From: Kribbella pittospori
Lineage (GTDB): Bacteria > Actinomycetota > Actinomycetes > Propionibacteriales > Kribbellaceae
Assembly: GCF_004331465.1 (NCBI RefSeq)
Contig: NZ_SJKB01000008.1
Location: 248,001-312,000 of the forward strand
DNA: 64,000 nucleotides
Direction of reading: 5' to 3'
Shown here: positions 24,605 through 32,751 of the stretch, one piece after another
Layout: the number at the start of each line of letters is the position of its first letter
How positions within the stretch are numbered: the stretch's first letter is position 1
The notes under the pieces: model-generated
The model's database searches: none
The model's input: only the letters and a program-made list of their open reading frames with translations
What the model was told of the DNA's origin: nothing
Program-made: the position numbers and the translations under genes

Positions 24605-25492
24605 TCACTCAGAGCCCTTGAGCCGGTGACCACGCACCGAAGTGGCCGTCTCCTCCAGCGCCTTGCGGGCGTCCGGCAGCACCTGCTGCGCGACCCCGAT
24701 GAACAGGCAGTCGATCACGGTCAGTTGCGCGATCCGGCTGGACATGGCCCCGGACCGGTACGTCGTCTCCCGGGCGGCCGTGGTCAGCACCAGATCCGCC
24801 GTCTTGGCCAGCGGCGAGCGGGGGAAGTTCGTCACCGCGACCGTGGTGGCGCCGTGCTTGGCCGCCTCCTCGAGCGCCTCGACGACCTCGACCGTCGTAC
24901 CGGTGTGGGAGATGCCGATTGCCACATCGCCGTCACCGAGCAGGGCAGCGCTGGGCAGCGCGACGTGGACGTCGGACCAGGCGAACGCGACCCGCCGGAT
25001 CCGGTGCAGCTTCTGCTGCAGGTCGAGCGCCACGAACGCGCTCGCACCGAAGCCGTACAGATCGACCCGAGGCGCGTTCACGACCGCGGTCACGACCTTG
25101 GCCAGGGCGTCGACGTCAACCTGCTGGGCGGTCTCACGGACCGCCCGCTCGTCGGCGAACGCAACCTTGCTGACAACGTCGGCCAGCGAGTCGCCGGGCT
25201 CGATGTCGCCACCCACCTCGGGCCGCGCACTCTCCTGCGCCGACTGGGCCGCCAACTGCAGGCGGAGCTGCGGATAGCCCGGGACGCCGATCTGCTTGCA
25301 GAACCGGATGACCGTGGTCTCCGAGGTGGATGCCACCTCGGCCAGTTCGGAGATCGTCATCGCGGCCACTCCGCCCGGGTCCGCGAGGACCGCGTTCGCC
25401 ACCCGCTGCTCGGCCGGGGCCAGCGCGGGCATCACCGCGCGGACCCGGACCAGCAGCGGCCCCGTGGGTTCTGGAGAGGTCGTTGAATTCAT
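24605..25492 (-). CDS. RpiR-family transcriptional regulator, MurR-like
   Basis: A 295-residue regulator with an N-terminal RpiR helix-turn-helix (APAEQRVANAVLADP, then MTISELAEVASTSETTVIRFCKQIG) and a C-terminal SIS sugar-phosphate domain (VDLYGFGASAFVA, GISHTGTTVEVVEAL). In this context its ligand is probably MurNAc 6-phosphate. ATG 25492 is preferred because it gives the family N-terminus; a longer reading reaches 25519. It lies between the serine hydrolase gene (36 bp) and murQ. Repressor or activator cannot be told from sequence. Confidence 0.88.
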   Translation of the reverse strand: MNSTTSPEPTGPLLVRVRAVMPALAPAEQRVANAVLADPGGVAAMTISELAEVASTSETTVIRFCKQIGVPGYPQLRLQLAAQSAQESARPEVGGDIEPGDSLADVVSKVAFADERAVRETAQQVDVDALAKVVTAVVNAPRVDLYGFGASAFVALDLQQKLHRIRRVAFAWSDVHVALPSAALLGDGDVAIGISHTGTTVEVVEALEEAAKHGATTVAVTNFPRSPLAKTADLVLTTAARETTYRSGAMSSRIAQLTVIDCLFIGVAQQVLPDARKALEETATSVRGHRLKGSE

Positions 25493-25528
25493 GACAGCCA
25501 CGGTACGGCGCCTATGCACGAAGTGGGG

Positions 25529-27253
25529 TCACCGACGCGAAAGTCTCCAACCTGAAGCGACAAATGATTCAGGCGTTCGCTCTCCGTCGAGAAGAACATC
25601 GCGTCCGTGCGTGATCTTCACACCGTCGACGTACACACCGCGGCCCTGGTACAGCGGATCCGAGGCGTAGCGCCACCGGATCGTCTGCGCACCCTCGCCG
25701 AGTTCGGCCGACACCTGGTGCCAGTGCCGGTCGCCGGAGCCGCTGATCGACCCGTCGTGGTCGATCACCGATCCCCGGTCCCGCACCGTGAACGGCAGCT
25801 TCGTCCAGGTGGTCCCGTCCGTGGACGTCTCCAGGTACAGCAGATCCGAGTCCTCTGTGTCGACGAACAGGTCGAACGCCAGCTTCGCTCCCCCGGCCGG
25901 TACGGCGACCTGCGTGGACAGGGTGGTCGTCGCGTTGTCCGTCGTACCGGAGAACCAGGCGTCCTTGCCGTGCTGCGGACCGACGCCGAGGGCCAGGGCA
26001 AGCCCTTGCACAACCGCCCGGCGGGCCGGGTTGTTGCTGCCCCAGTTGCGACTCGGGTGCACCCGGTTGGTCAGCAGGATGGCGAACGAGCGCGAGTCGA
26101 AGTCGATCACGATCGACGTCCCGGTGTAGCCGGTGTGGCCGGCCGTCCGCGGCCCGGACAGGCCACCCATGTACCAGCGCTGGTTCAGCTCGAAGCCGAG
26201 GCCGTGGTCGTTGCCCGGGAAGGCCTGGTTGAAGTTGGTGATCATCGCGGTCACCGAGGATTCCTTCAGGATCCGGGCACCTCGGTAGCTGCCGCCGTTC
26301 AAAAAGGTCTGGGCCAGAACGGCGAGGTCGTCGGCGGTGCTGAAGACGCCCGCGTGACCGGCGACGCCGTCCAGCGACCAGGCGTTCTCGTCGTGCACCG
26401 ACCCCCACACCATGCCGCGCGGCGGAGCCGTTTGGTACTCGGTCGCGGCAATGCGCGGCTTCTTCTTGGGGTCCGGGTTGTAGCCGGTGTCGCGCATCTG
26501 CAGCGGCTTGGTGATGCCGTCGGCAACCAACTTGTCCAGCGTCTTGCCGGTCACCCGGTGCGCCAGCTCGCCGAGCGTGATCAGGTTCAGGTCGCTGTAG
26601 AGGTAGGTGCTGCCGGGCGGATTCTGCAGCTTCGCGGTGAGCGCCAGTTGCAGCCGTTCTTCCGGCGTCTTGCCGGTGCTCCACAGCGGCAGCCAGGCCG
26701 GGAACCCGGTGGTGTGCGTGAGCGCCTGCCGGACCGTGATGGCTTCCTTGCCGTTCGCGGCGAACTCCGGCACGTACGTCGCGATCGGGGTGTCGAGGCC
26801 GACCTTGCCCTTCTCGACCAGCTGCATCACCACGATCGAGGTGAACAGCTTGGACACCGAGGCCATGTCGAAGATCGTGTCGGTGCGCATCGGGATCTGC
26901 TGGTCCGCCGGCAGCTCCGTGCCCGCACCGTCGGCGTACTTCAGCGCCATCCCGGTGGCGGTCCGGGTGACGACCTTCCCGTCGTGGCCGAGCAGCGTGA
27001 CCGCGCCGGCGTACAGCGGTTTCGCCGTACCGTTCGGGCGGGTCCAGCCGTCGACCTGGGCGAGCGCGGCGTCGATCGGCGCCGGGTCCAGGCCGGCCTT
27101 CGCCGGGGTCGAGTCACGCAACAGCGTTCCCTTCGGTGCGTAGCCGTCGTACGGCTGGTCGAACCGGCCAGGTCTGTTGCCATTGGCAACTGCAGGGCTT
27201 GCCATCGTCAGCATCACCGCAGAGGCTATCGTGAGGGCCGCGACTCGTCTCAC
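25529..27253 (-). CDS. Secreted beta-lactamase-fold serine hydrolase (AmiE/YbbE-type)
   Basis: A 574-residue exported serine hydrolase of the class C beta-lactamase/PBP fold. It has a signal peptide, SVSK (nucleophile Ser and Lys), YSDLN (the YxN-type motif) and HTGYTG (the KTG equivalent). In Bacillus subtilis the gene at this operon position (ybbE/amiE) encodes an N-acetylmuramyl-L-alanine amidase that strips peptides from muropeptides; the same role is likely. After residue 430 there is an extra beta-rich C-terminal domain (LYLETSTDGTTWTKLPF and HWHQVSAELGEGAQTIRW), possibly for carbohydrate binding. GTG 27253 has GGGAG upstream and overlaps the namZ stop (GTGA). Confidence 0.85.
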   Translation of the reverse strand: MRRVAALTIASAVMLTMASPAVANGNRPGRFDQPYDGYAPKGTLLRDSTPAKAGLDPAPIDAALAQVDGWTRPNGTAKPLYAGAVTLLGHDGKVVTRTATGMALKYADGAGTELPADQQIPMRTDTIFDMASVSKLFTSIVVMQLVEKGKVGLDTPIATYVPEFAANGKEAITVRQALTHTTGFPAWLPLWSTGKTPEERLQLALTAKLQNPPGSTYLYSDLNLITLGELAHRVTGKTLDKLVADGITKPLQMRDTGYNPDPKKKPRIAATEYQTAPPRGMVWGSVHDENAWSLDGVAGHAGVFSTADDLAVLAQTFLNGGSYRGARILKESSVTAMITNFNQAFPGNDHGLGFELNQRWYMGGLSGPRTAGHTGYTGTSIVIDFDSRSFAILLTNRVHPSRNWGSNNPARRAVVQGLALALGVGPQHGKDAWFSGTTDNATTTLSTQVAVPAGGAKLAFDLFVDTEDSDLLYLETSTDGTTWTKLPFTVRDRGSVIDHDGSISGSGDRHWHQVSAELGEGAQTIRWRYASDPLYQGRGVYVDGVKITHGRDVLLDGERTPESFVASGWRLSRR

Positions 27254-28533
27254 CGCTGGGCTCCCTTGTAGAGCAGGTACTTGGCGCGCCGCGCGGTCCA
27301 CGCATCGGTCTCGGACTTCCAGGCCGCGACGATCTCCTCGGCGGTCGCGTCGGCCATCAGCATGGTGCGGAACCGGTCCGACCCGGTGAGCAGGTCGATC
27401 CACCGGCCGGGCGGGTTCTCGGCCCGCCAGGTGAACTCCGGGTAGAGCTTGCGGGCCTCGACGATCATGTGCGTCGCCGCGGTGATCGCCTCAACCTTGG
27501 CCGGGTCCGTGATCTGCACCTGGACGCCGCCACAGAGCACGTTCGCGTTCTTGCTGATCGACGGGGTGAAGTACGCCTCGCGGAACTCCACGCCCGGGAT
27601 GGTCTTCTGCTGCAGCGCCTGCGCCCACTTGTAGTCGACGTACGGCGCTCCGATCAGCTCGAACGGCCGCGTCGTACCGCGTCCCTCGGACATGTTGGTC
27701 GCCTCGAACAGGCACATGCCCGGGTACACCAGCGCGGTGTCCGGGGTGGGCATGTTCGGGCTCGGCATCACCCAGGGCAACCCGGTGTCGTCGTACAGCT
27801 GGTCGCGTTTCCAGTTCTGCACCTGGATGACCTGCAGCTCCTTGAGCCGGGCGCCGCCGGTGTCGAGCGGCAGGTACTCGGCATTGAACAGCCGGGCGAG
27901 CTCGCCGACCGTCATGCCGTGCTGCTGGATGATCTCCTCCTTGCCGACCCCAGAGGTGAACCCGGGCTTCATCATCGGGCCGCGTGCGTACCCGCCGACC
28001 GGGTTCGGCCGGTCCAGGACGACGAACCGCGCGCCGGTGGTGATGGCCGCCTGCATCGCCGAGTACATGGTCCAGATGTAGGTGTAGAACCGCGCGCCGA
28101 CGTCCTGGATGTCGAAGACGACCGTCTCCACACCCGACTTGGTGTAGAGATCGATCAGCTTGTCCACGGTCGCGCCGTACGCGTCGTACACCATGATCCC
28201 GGTGCGCGGATCGACATGGTCACCCTCGGAGCCGCCGGCCTGGGCCGAACCGCGGAAGCCGTGCTCCGGGCCGAAGACCGCGACGATGTTGACCTTGCCG
28301 GAGGCGTGCATGGTGTCGACGATGTGGTTGAAGTCGGGCAGGATGCCGGTCGGGTTGCTGATCACCCCGACCTTCTGACCGGCCAGCGCCCGCCAGCCGT
28401 CCTTGGCCAGCACCTCCGCGCCGCTCATCACCGCCTTGCCACCGTGAGAACCACCGGCGTGAGCGGCGGGTACGTCGATCAGCGGGGCGGCTGCGAGTAC
28501 ACCAGCGCCCGCCAGCAAACTGCGTCGCTTCAT
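27250..28533 (-). CDS. namZ: Exo-beta-N-acetylmuramidase NamZ-like (DUF1343)
   Basis: A 427-residue exported protein of the DUF1343 family, whose Bacillus member (YbbC/NamZ) removes MurNAc from the non-reducing end of peptidoglycan fragments. The leader MKRRSLLAGAGVLAAAP has a basic, Tat-like start. Conserved blocks are VGVISNPTG, FGPEHGFRG, VFDIQDVGARFYTYIWTM, VLDRPNPVGG, PWVMPSPNMPT and EGRGTTRPFELIGAP. ATG 28533 has AAGGAG upstream. It stands 25 bp after the nagZ gene, matching the Bacillus gene set. Together the two enzymes would break wall fragments to MurNAc and GlcNAc. Confidence 0.9.
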   Translation of the reverse strand: MKRRSLLAGAGVLAAAPLIDVPAAHAGGSHGGKAVMSGAEVLAKDGWRALAGQKVGVISNPTGILPDFNHIVDTMHASGKVNIVAVFGPEHGFRGSAQAGGSEGDHVDPRTGIMVYDAYGATVDKLIDLYTKSGVETVVFDIQDVGARFYTYIWTMYSAMQAAITTGARFVVLDRPNPVGGYARGPMMKPGFTSGVGKEEIIQQHGMTVGELARLFNAEYLPLDTGGARLKELQVIQVQNWKRDQLYDDTGLPWVMPSPNMPTPDTALVYPGMCLFEATNMSEGRGTTRPFELIGAPYVDYKWAQALQQKTIPGVEFREAYFTPSISKNANVLCGGVQVQITDPAKVEAITAATHMIVEARKLYPEFTWRAENPPGRWIDLLTGSDRFRTMLMADATAEEIVAAWKSETDAWTARRAKYLLYKGAQR

Positions 28534-28558
28534 CAGATCTCTCCTTCGGGCAGGGGCG

Positions 28559-31117
28559 TCAGGGACGGAACGACAGGTCGGCTACCACGGGGCGATGGTC
28601 GCTGGCCGCTTGCTCAGGAGACACCGCGACCCGCAGGACGTGCAGTCCCGTGCCGACGGTGACGAAGTCGATCCGCTTGACCGGATCGACGGCAGGATAG
28701 GTGTTCGGACCGCCGGAAGTGGTGCCGGTGGCGGTCCAGCTGTCGGTGAGCCGGGTCCACAGTCCCGCGAGCTCCGGAGCGGTCGCCTCGGCGTTGAAGT
28801 CACCGGTGAGGATCTGCAGGTCCTTGCGGCGGTCGCCGGCCAGGATCTTCACCGTGTCGCGGACCTGGGCTTCCCGGACCGACGGATCCGCCCGGTAGTC
28901 CAGGTGCGTGCAGTACACGTGCACGCGGCGGCCACGGACGTCGATCTCGGCCTCGAGGAATCCGGGCGCCGGGGCCGGCACCGGGTTCGGGTCCTGGGTG
29001 GACAGCCGGGTGATCGGGTGATTCTCGGTGCGCACCAACGGGAACCGGGAGAGTACGCCGACGCCGTACTGGCGACGCGGCTGACCGGGCGTCGGCGGGT
29101 CGAGGTCGTAGATCGGCGCGAACCCGGCATGCATCCCGAGCGTGGCGGCCAATTCGGCGATGGTGTCGCGCCATTCGCTGCGCGCGTCCCAGTGAACGTC
29201 GACCTCCTGCAGCCCGATCACGTCGGCGTTGAGCGCCTTCAGGGCCTGGGCGGTCCGGTCGAGGTCGAACACGTTGTCCTCGCCGGCCCCGGCATGAATG
29301 TTGTACGAGGCAACAGTCAGCCGGGTCTGCCGCTGGTCGAAGCTGAGGCCGTGGCCGAACGGGTGCAGGGTCACGGACGGATCGGGCTGCGCCGGGATCG
29401 CCACCGGAAGCTTGCCGGTCGGCGCCAGCTCGCCGTACAGCACCTTGGCCAGCGCTTCCATCGAGACCGCCGCGTAGCCGTAGGTGGCGAGCGTGGTCGA
29501 CGCGGTCGGGAAGTAGGCGACGTCGTACGGATCGCGGACGGCGACCAGGATCACCGGCCGGCCGGTAGCGAGCAGGGCGTTGACCAGCTTCTGCTGCTTG
29601 GCCTGCTTGTCGGTGACCTCGGTGTCCCAGGCCTTCATCGTGAGTACGACGGTGAGGTCCGCGCCCGCAGCCGCCGCGACAGCATCGTCGATCTTGGCGT
29701 CGGTCGGCGTCGCACCCGTGTCCTTGACGACCGCGGTCGCCCCGCGATTCTGCAGCGCGGTCCCGAGCGCCGCCGGGGTGTAGCCCGCGACCAGGATCTT
29801 CCGCGGTGCCGGGGACAGCGGCAGCAGGCCGGCGTCGTTCTTCAGCAGGGTCGTACTGCGATCGGCGATCCGCTGGGCGGCGGCGTAGTTGGCCGGCGTT
29901 CCGACCACCTTCGCGACCCGGGACAGGTCGACGTACGGCTGTTCCACCACGCCGGTCTGGAGCTTCAGCTTCAGGATCCGCTCGACGCTCTGGTCGATCC
30001 GGGCCTCGCTGATCCGGCCGCCACGGACGGCGTCCAACACCGAGTTGTACGCGAGCCCGGGGTCGACCGGCATCAGCAACTGGTCGACGCCGGCCTCGAT
30101 CGCCCGGAGCGGGATCTCGGCGTCGCCGTACTTGTCCCGCACGCCCTTCATGCCCAGCGAGTCGGTGATCACGACCCCGTCGAACCGCAATTGCTCACGC
30201 AGGATCCCGGTCAGGATCGGCTTGCTGAGCGTCGCCGGGTCCTCGGCCGGGTCAAGCGCCGGTACGACGATGTGCGCGGTCATGATCGACTGGATCCCGG
30301 CCCGGATCGCGGCCTCGAACGGCGGCCGGTCGATCCGCGTCCACTCCTCGAGTGTGTGGCTGATCACCGGGATGCCGGTGTGGCTGTCGGTCGCGGTGTC
30401 GCCGTGGCCCGGGAAGTGCTTGGCGGTGGACACGATCCGCCCGTCCCGCTGGTACCCCTTCACCTGCTCGGCGGCCAGGGCGGCGACCACCGCGGGATCA
30501 GATGAGAAGGACCGGACGCCGATCACCGGGTTCAGCGGGTTCACGTTGACGTCCGAGACCGGCGCGAAGTCGGTGCTGATCCCGACCGCCTTCAGCTCCC
30601 GGCCGCCGATGCCCGCCGCCTGCCGCGCGTACTCCGGCGACCGGGTGGCGCCGAGCGCCATCGCGCCCGGGAACTGGGTGGCTGGTGGTCCGACCCGGAA
30701 CACGACGCCGTACTCCTGGTCCGTGCTGATCTGCAGCGGGATGCCACTGTCGGCCAGCGAGGCGCCCTGCAGTCCGTTGGACAGCCGGGCGATCTGCTGC
30801 GGGTCCTTCACCGAATCGGTCCAGGCGAAGTAGATCACCCCGCCGAGGTGGAACTTGCGCACCACTTCGGCCGGCGTCGCGACGCCGTACAGGCTCGTGT
30901 TGCGCGCATCGGCCGTGTCCGCTGTCGGCCCGTAGGCGTAGCAGACGAACAGCTGGCCGACCTTCTGCTCCAGCGTCATCCGGCGCAGGGTCTCGCGGAC
31001 CCAACGGTCGGTACCTGCTTGGGCGGTGGATGTTCCGGCAACCGTCGTACCGGCGACTGCTGCCGCCGCGAGTCCGAGGGTCTGACGTCGGGTCAGGTGC
31101 AAGGCGAAAACCCCCAC
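28559..31117 (-). CDS. nagZ: Secreted NagZ-type GH3 beta-N-acetylglucosaminidase fused to an EEP domain
   Basis: An 852-residue exported two-part enzyme. The signal sequence carries TRRQTLGLAAAAVAG. The GH3 part holds the NagZ signature KHFPGHGDT (233-241) with the His/Asp dyad in DSH (244-246) and the DSLGM segment with the Asp nucleophile, then a GH3 C-terminal domain to about 595. From residue 600 an endonuclease/exonuclease/phosphatase domain begins: LTVASYNIH, LQEVD, CTHLDYR, TGDFNAE and SDHRPV, all catalytic residues present. The GTG at 31117 has no SD; a TTG at 31102 behind GTGGGGG is possible. It is the first gene of the recycling operon. Confidence 0.9.
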   Translation of the reverse strand: MGVFALHLTRRQTLGLAAAAVAGTTVAGTSTAQAGTDRWVRETLRRMTLEQKVGQLFVCYAYGPTADTADARNTSLYGVATPAEVVRKFHLGGVIYFAWTDSVKDPQQIARLSNGLQGASLADSGIPLQISTDQEYGVVFRVGPPATQFPGAMALGATRSPEYARQAAGIGGRELKAVGISTDFAPVSDVNVNPLNPVIGVRSFSSDPAVVAALAAEQVKGYQRDGRIVSTAKHFPGHGDTATDSHTGIPVISHTLEEWTRIDRPPFEAAIRAGIQSIMTAHIVVPALDPAEDPATLSKPILTGILREQLRFDGVVITDSLGMKGVRDKYGDAEIPLRAIEAGVDQLLMPVDPGLAYNSVLDAVRGGRISEARIDQSVERILKLKLQTGVVEQPYVDLSRVAKVVGTPANYAAAQRIADRSTTLLKNDAGLLPLSPAPRKILVAGYTPAALGTALQNRGATAVVKDTGATPTDAKIDDAVAAAAGADLTVVLTMKAWDTEVTDKQAKQQKLVNALLATGRPVILVAVRDPYDVAYFPTASTTLATYGYAAVSMEALAKVLYGELAPTGKLPVAIPAQPDPSVTLHPFGHGLSFDQRQTRLTVASYNIHAGAGEDNVFDLDRTAQALKALNADVIGLQEVDVHWDARSEWRDTIAELAATLGMHAGFAPIYDLDPPTPGQPRRQYGVGVLSRFPLVRTENHPITRLSTQDPNPVPAPAPGFLEAEIDVRGRRVHVYCTHLDYRADPSVREAQVRDTVKILAGDRRKDLQILTGDFNAEATAPELAGLWTRLTDSWTATGTTSGGPNTYPAVDPVKRIDFVTVGTGLHVLRVAVSPEQAASDHRPVVADLSFRP

Positions 31118-31121
31118 AAGT

Positions 31122-31159
31122 AATTGAATTACAGGCGCTCCCCCGCGACGTGTAAATTA
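31122..31159. promoter_or_regulatory. Two GTAAxTTAC-type palindromes upstream of nagZ
   Basis: In the 86-bp spacer between ilvC and nagZ stand GTAATTgAATTAC (31122-31134, symmetric about one base) and GTAAATTAC (31151-31159). They share GTAA/TTAC arms and are AT-rich islands in a GC-rich genome. They are candidate operators for the recycling operon, possibly of the RpiR-type regulator it encodes. Confidence 0.45.
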
Positions 31160-31203
31160 CCGACGTCGAACACGGGGGGTCAAGGGGGAACTACGAACTG
31201 ACG

Positions 31204-32676
31204 TTAGGTAGTCGTCGGCCGTTCAACCGAAATGTCCACAGCCGGCCGGAGTTCGGCGGCTGCAGCGAGGGCTGCGTGGGCGGGGTTGTCGAGGAACTGC
31301 TTGACCAGGGCTTGGTCGGCAGGGGCGTCGACGCGGGGCAGTGCGATCTGCTCGTAGGCCGCCTGGAAGCGTGGGCCCCAGCGGCGGGTGCCCAGGCGGG
31401 CGGTGCGGGAGCAGTTGTCGACCATGTAGGCGACGTCGCGGGCGTGCATGTAGGGCAGCAGCGAGTCGACCGCCTCGATCACGGACTCGTTCACGATCTC
31501 GGACCAGGCGTGCCCGCGGGCCGCGAACTCGTCGAGTTGGGCGACCATCGTGGCCACGAACAGCCCGGCCGTGAGTGGGTCGATCCCGGCCCGCACCGAC
31601 GTACGGCGGGCGTGCACCGCCGTACTGTGCGACCACATCGGGCTGCCGGCGATCGGGGACATCGGGCGGATGGCGAGCCGCTGCTCGGCCAGGATCACGC
31701 TGCGGAGTTCGGTGCCCTCGGCAACTTCATCGTAGATCTCGGCGACCAGGTCGCGCGCCGGTTGATAGGCGGCGGAGTAAGCCCGGTCGAACAGGTCCTC
31801 GTCACCCGCGGCCGCCCGCACTGCCGCCAGGCCCGAGTCCGAGATCGTGCGCGCGATCGGGCCGGTGATCGACTCGGTCGATCGTTCGTACGCCGTCACC
31901 GGATCGGCGCCCGCGATGACGAAATGACGATAGAGCGCCTCCACCAGACCATGCACCGCGCCGAGCAGGATGGCACGCTCACCGACGATGTCGGACCGGT
32001 ACTCGTCGGCCAGCGTAGTGGCGAACGTGTACGGCGAACCCAGGCCGATCGACCAGGCCAACGCGCGATCCGTCCCGTGACCGTCCGGGTCGGCGTGTAC
32101 GGCGATGCTCGCGTTGATGCCGGCCCCGTTGACCGTCGCACCCTGCTCGTACAGGCGGCGTACCGAATCGCCCATTCCCTTCGGGCACACGGCGATCACG
32201 GGATGCCCGGCGGGGAAGTCGCTGCCGATCGACTGCAGATGACCGAGCAGGAAGCCGTGCGACAACCCGATCGTCGTACCAGGCTTGAGCACCGCGAAGA
32301 TCTTCTCGTGCTCGGCCGCGAGGGCCGCGTCGGCGATGAGCAGGATCACCAGGTCCGAGTCCGCGGCGACCGCCAGCCAATCCCCGAGCGTGCCGTTCTC
32401 CTCGGTGAAGCCATGCGCGCGGGCATCGTCCGCCGATCGCGAACCCGGCCGCAGCCCGACGGACACGACCACCTCGGTCCGGGCCAGCGAGTCCCGCAGA
32501 TTCTGGGCCTGGGCGCTCCCCTGCGGCCCCCAGCCCAGGACGCCGATCCGCCGTACGCCGTGCAGGGCCTGCGGCAGCAGCGGGAACAGGTCACGGCCGC
32601 CGCGGACGATCGTCTCCGTACCGCCCGGAACCGTCATGGTCTCGGTCCGGAAGACCGATGAGGTGAGGGTGCTCAT
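31204..32676 (-). CDS. ilvC: Ketol-acid reductoisomerase, class II, plant-chloroplast-like
   Basis: A 490-residue NADPH-dependent acetohydroxy acid isomeroreductase of valine/isoleucine synthesis. It is the long class II form, not the short form of about 340 residues usual in actinobacteria. The nucleotide motif is VLGWGPQGSAQAQNLRDSL; other blocks are GLSHGFLLGHLQSIGSDFP, AVCPKGMGDSVRRLYEQG, NGAGINASIAVHAD, SDIVGERAILLGAVHG and HARDVAYMVDNCSRTARLG. These match what I remember of the spinach and rice enzymes nearly word for word, more than those of E. coli IlvC. ATG 32676. It is divergent from an IlvY-type regulator across 75 bp. Confidence 0.92.
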   Translation of the reverse strand: MSTLTSSVFRTETMTVPGGTETIVRGGRDLFPLLPQALHGVRRIGVLGWGPQGSAQAQNLRDSLARTEVVVSVGLRPGSRSADDARAHGFTEENGTLGDWLAVAADSDLVILLIADAALAAEHEKIFAVLKPGTTIGLSHGFLLGHLQSIGSDFPAGHPVIAVCPKGMGDSVRRLYEQGATVNGAGINASIAVHADPDGHGTDRALAWSIGLGSPYTFATTLADEYRSDIVGERAILLGAVHGLVEALYRHFVIAGADPVTAYERSTESITGPIARTISDSGLAAVRAAAGDEDLFDRAYSAAYQPARDLVAEIYDEVAEGTELRSVILAEQRLAIRPMSPIAGSPMWSHSTAVHARRTSVRAGIDPLTAGLFVATMVAQLDEFAARGHAWSEIVNESVIEAVDSLLPYMHARDVAYMVDNCSRTARLGTRRWGPRFQAAYEQIALPRVDAPADQALVKQFLDNPAHAALAAAAELRPAVDISVERPTTT

Positions 32677-32751
32677 GACCTTCAGTTAAGGTCGGTCGCA
32701 CGTATTGCAGCAAGCGCGACATCTGCACCGGGCCGTTGCAGGAGGTGAAAC
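32677..32751. promoter_or_regulatory. Shared ilvC-ilvY control region with TTGCA repeats
   Basis: A 75-bp divergent spacer. It contains the palindrome TTGCAGCAA (32705-32713) and TGCA at 32725-32728 paired with TTGCA at 32739-32743, spaced as LysR-type boxes often are. The SD AGGAGGT precedes the regulator ATG. By analogy with E. coli ilvYC, the regulator would bind here and respond to acetohydroxy acids. Confidence 0.5.

Noticed and set aside
25607..27271. 554-codon plus-strand frame opposite the serine hydrolase
   Set aside because: Antisense shadow without motifs or start signal.
28595..30505. 636-codon open frame on the plus strand opposite nagZ
   Set aside because: Pure antisense shadow of the GH3/EEP gene: Arg/Gly/Val-rich composition typical of high-GC antisense frames, no domain, no ribosome site.
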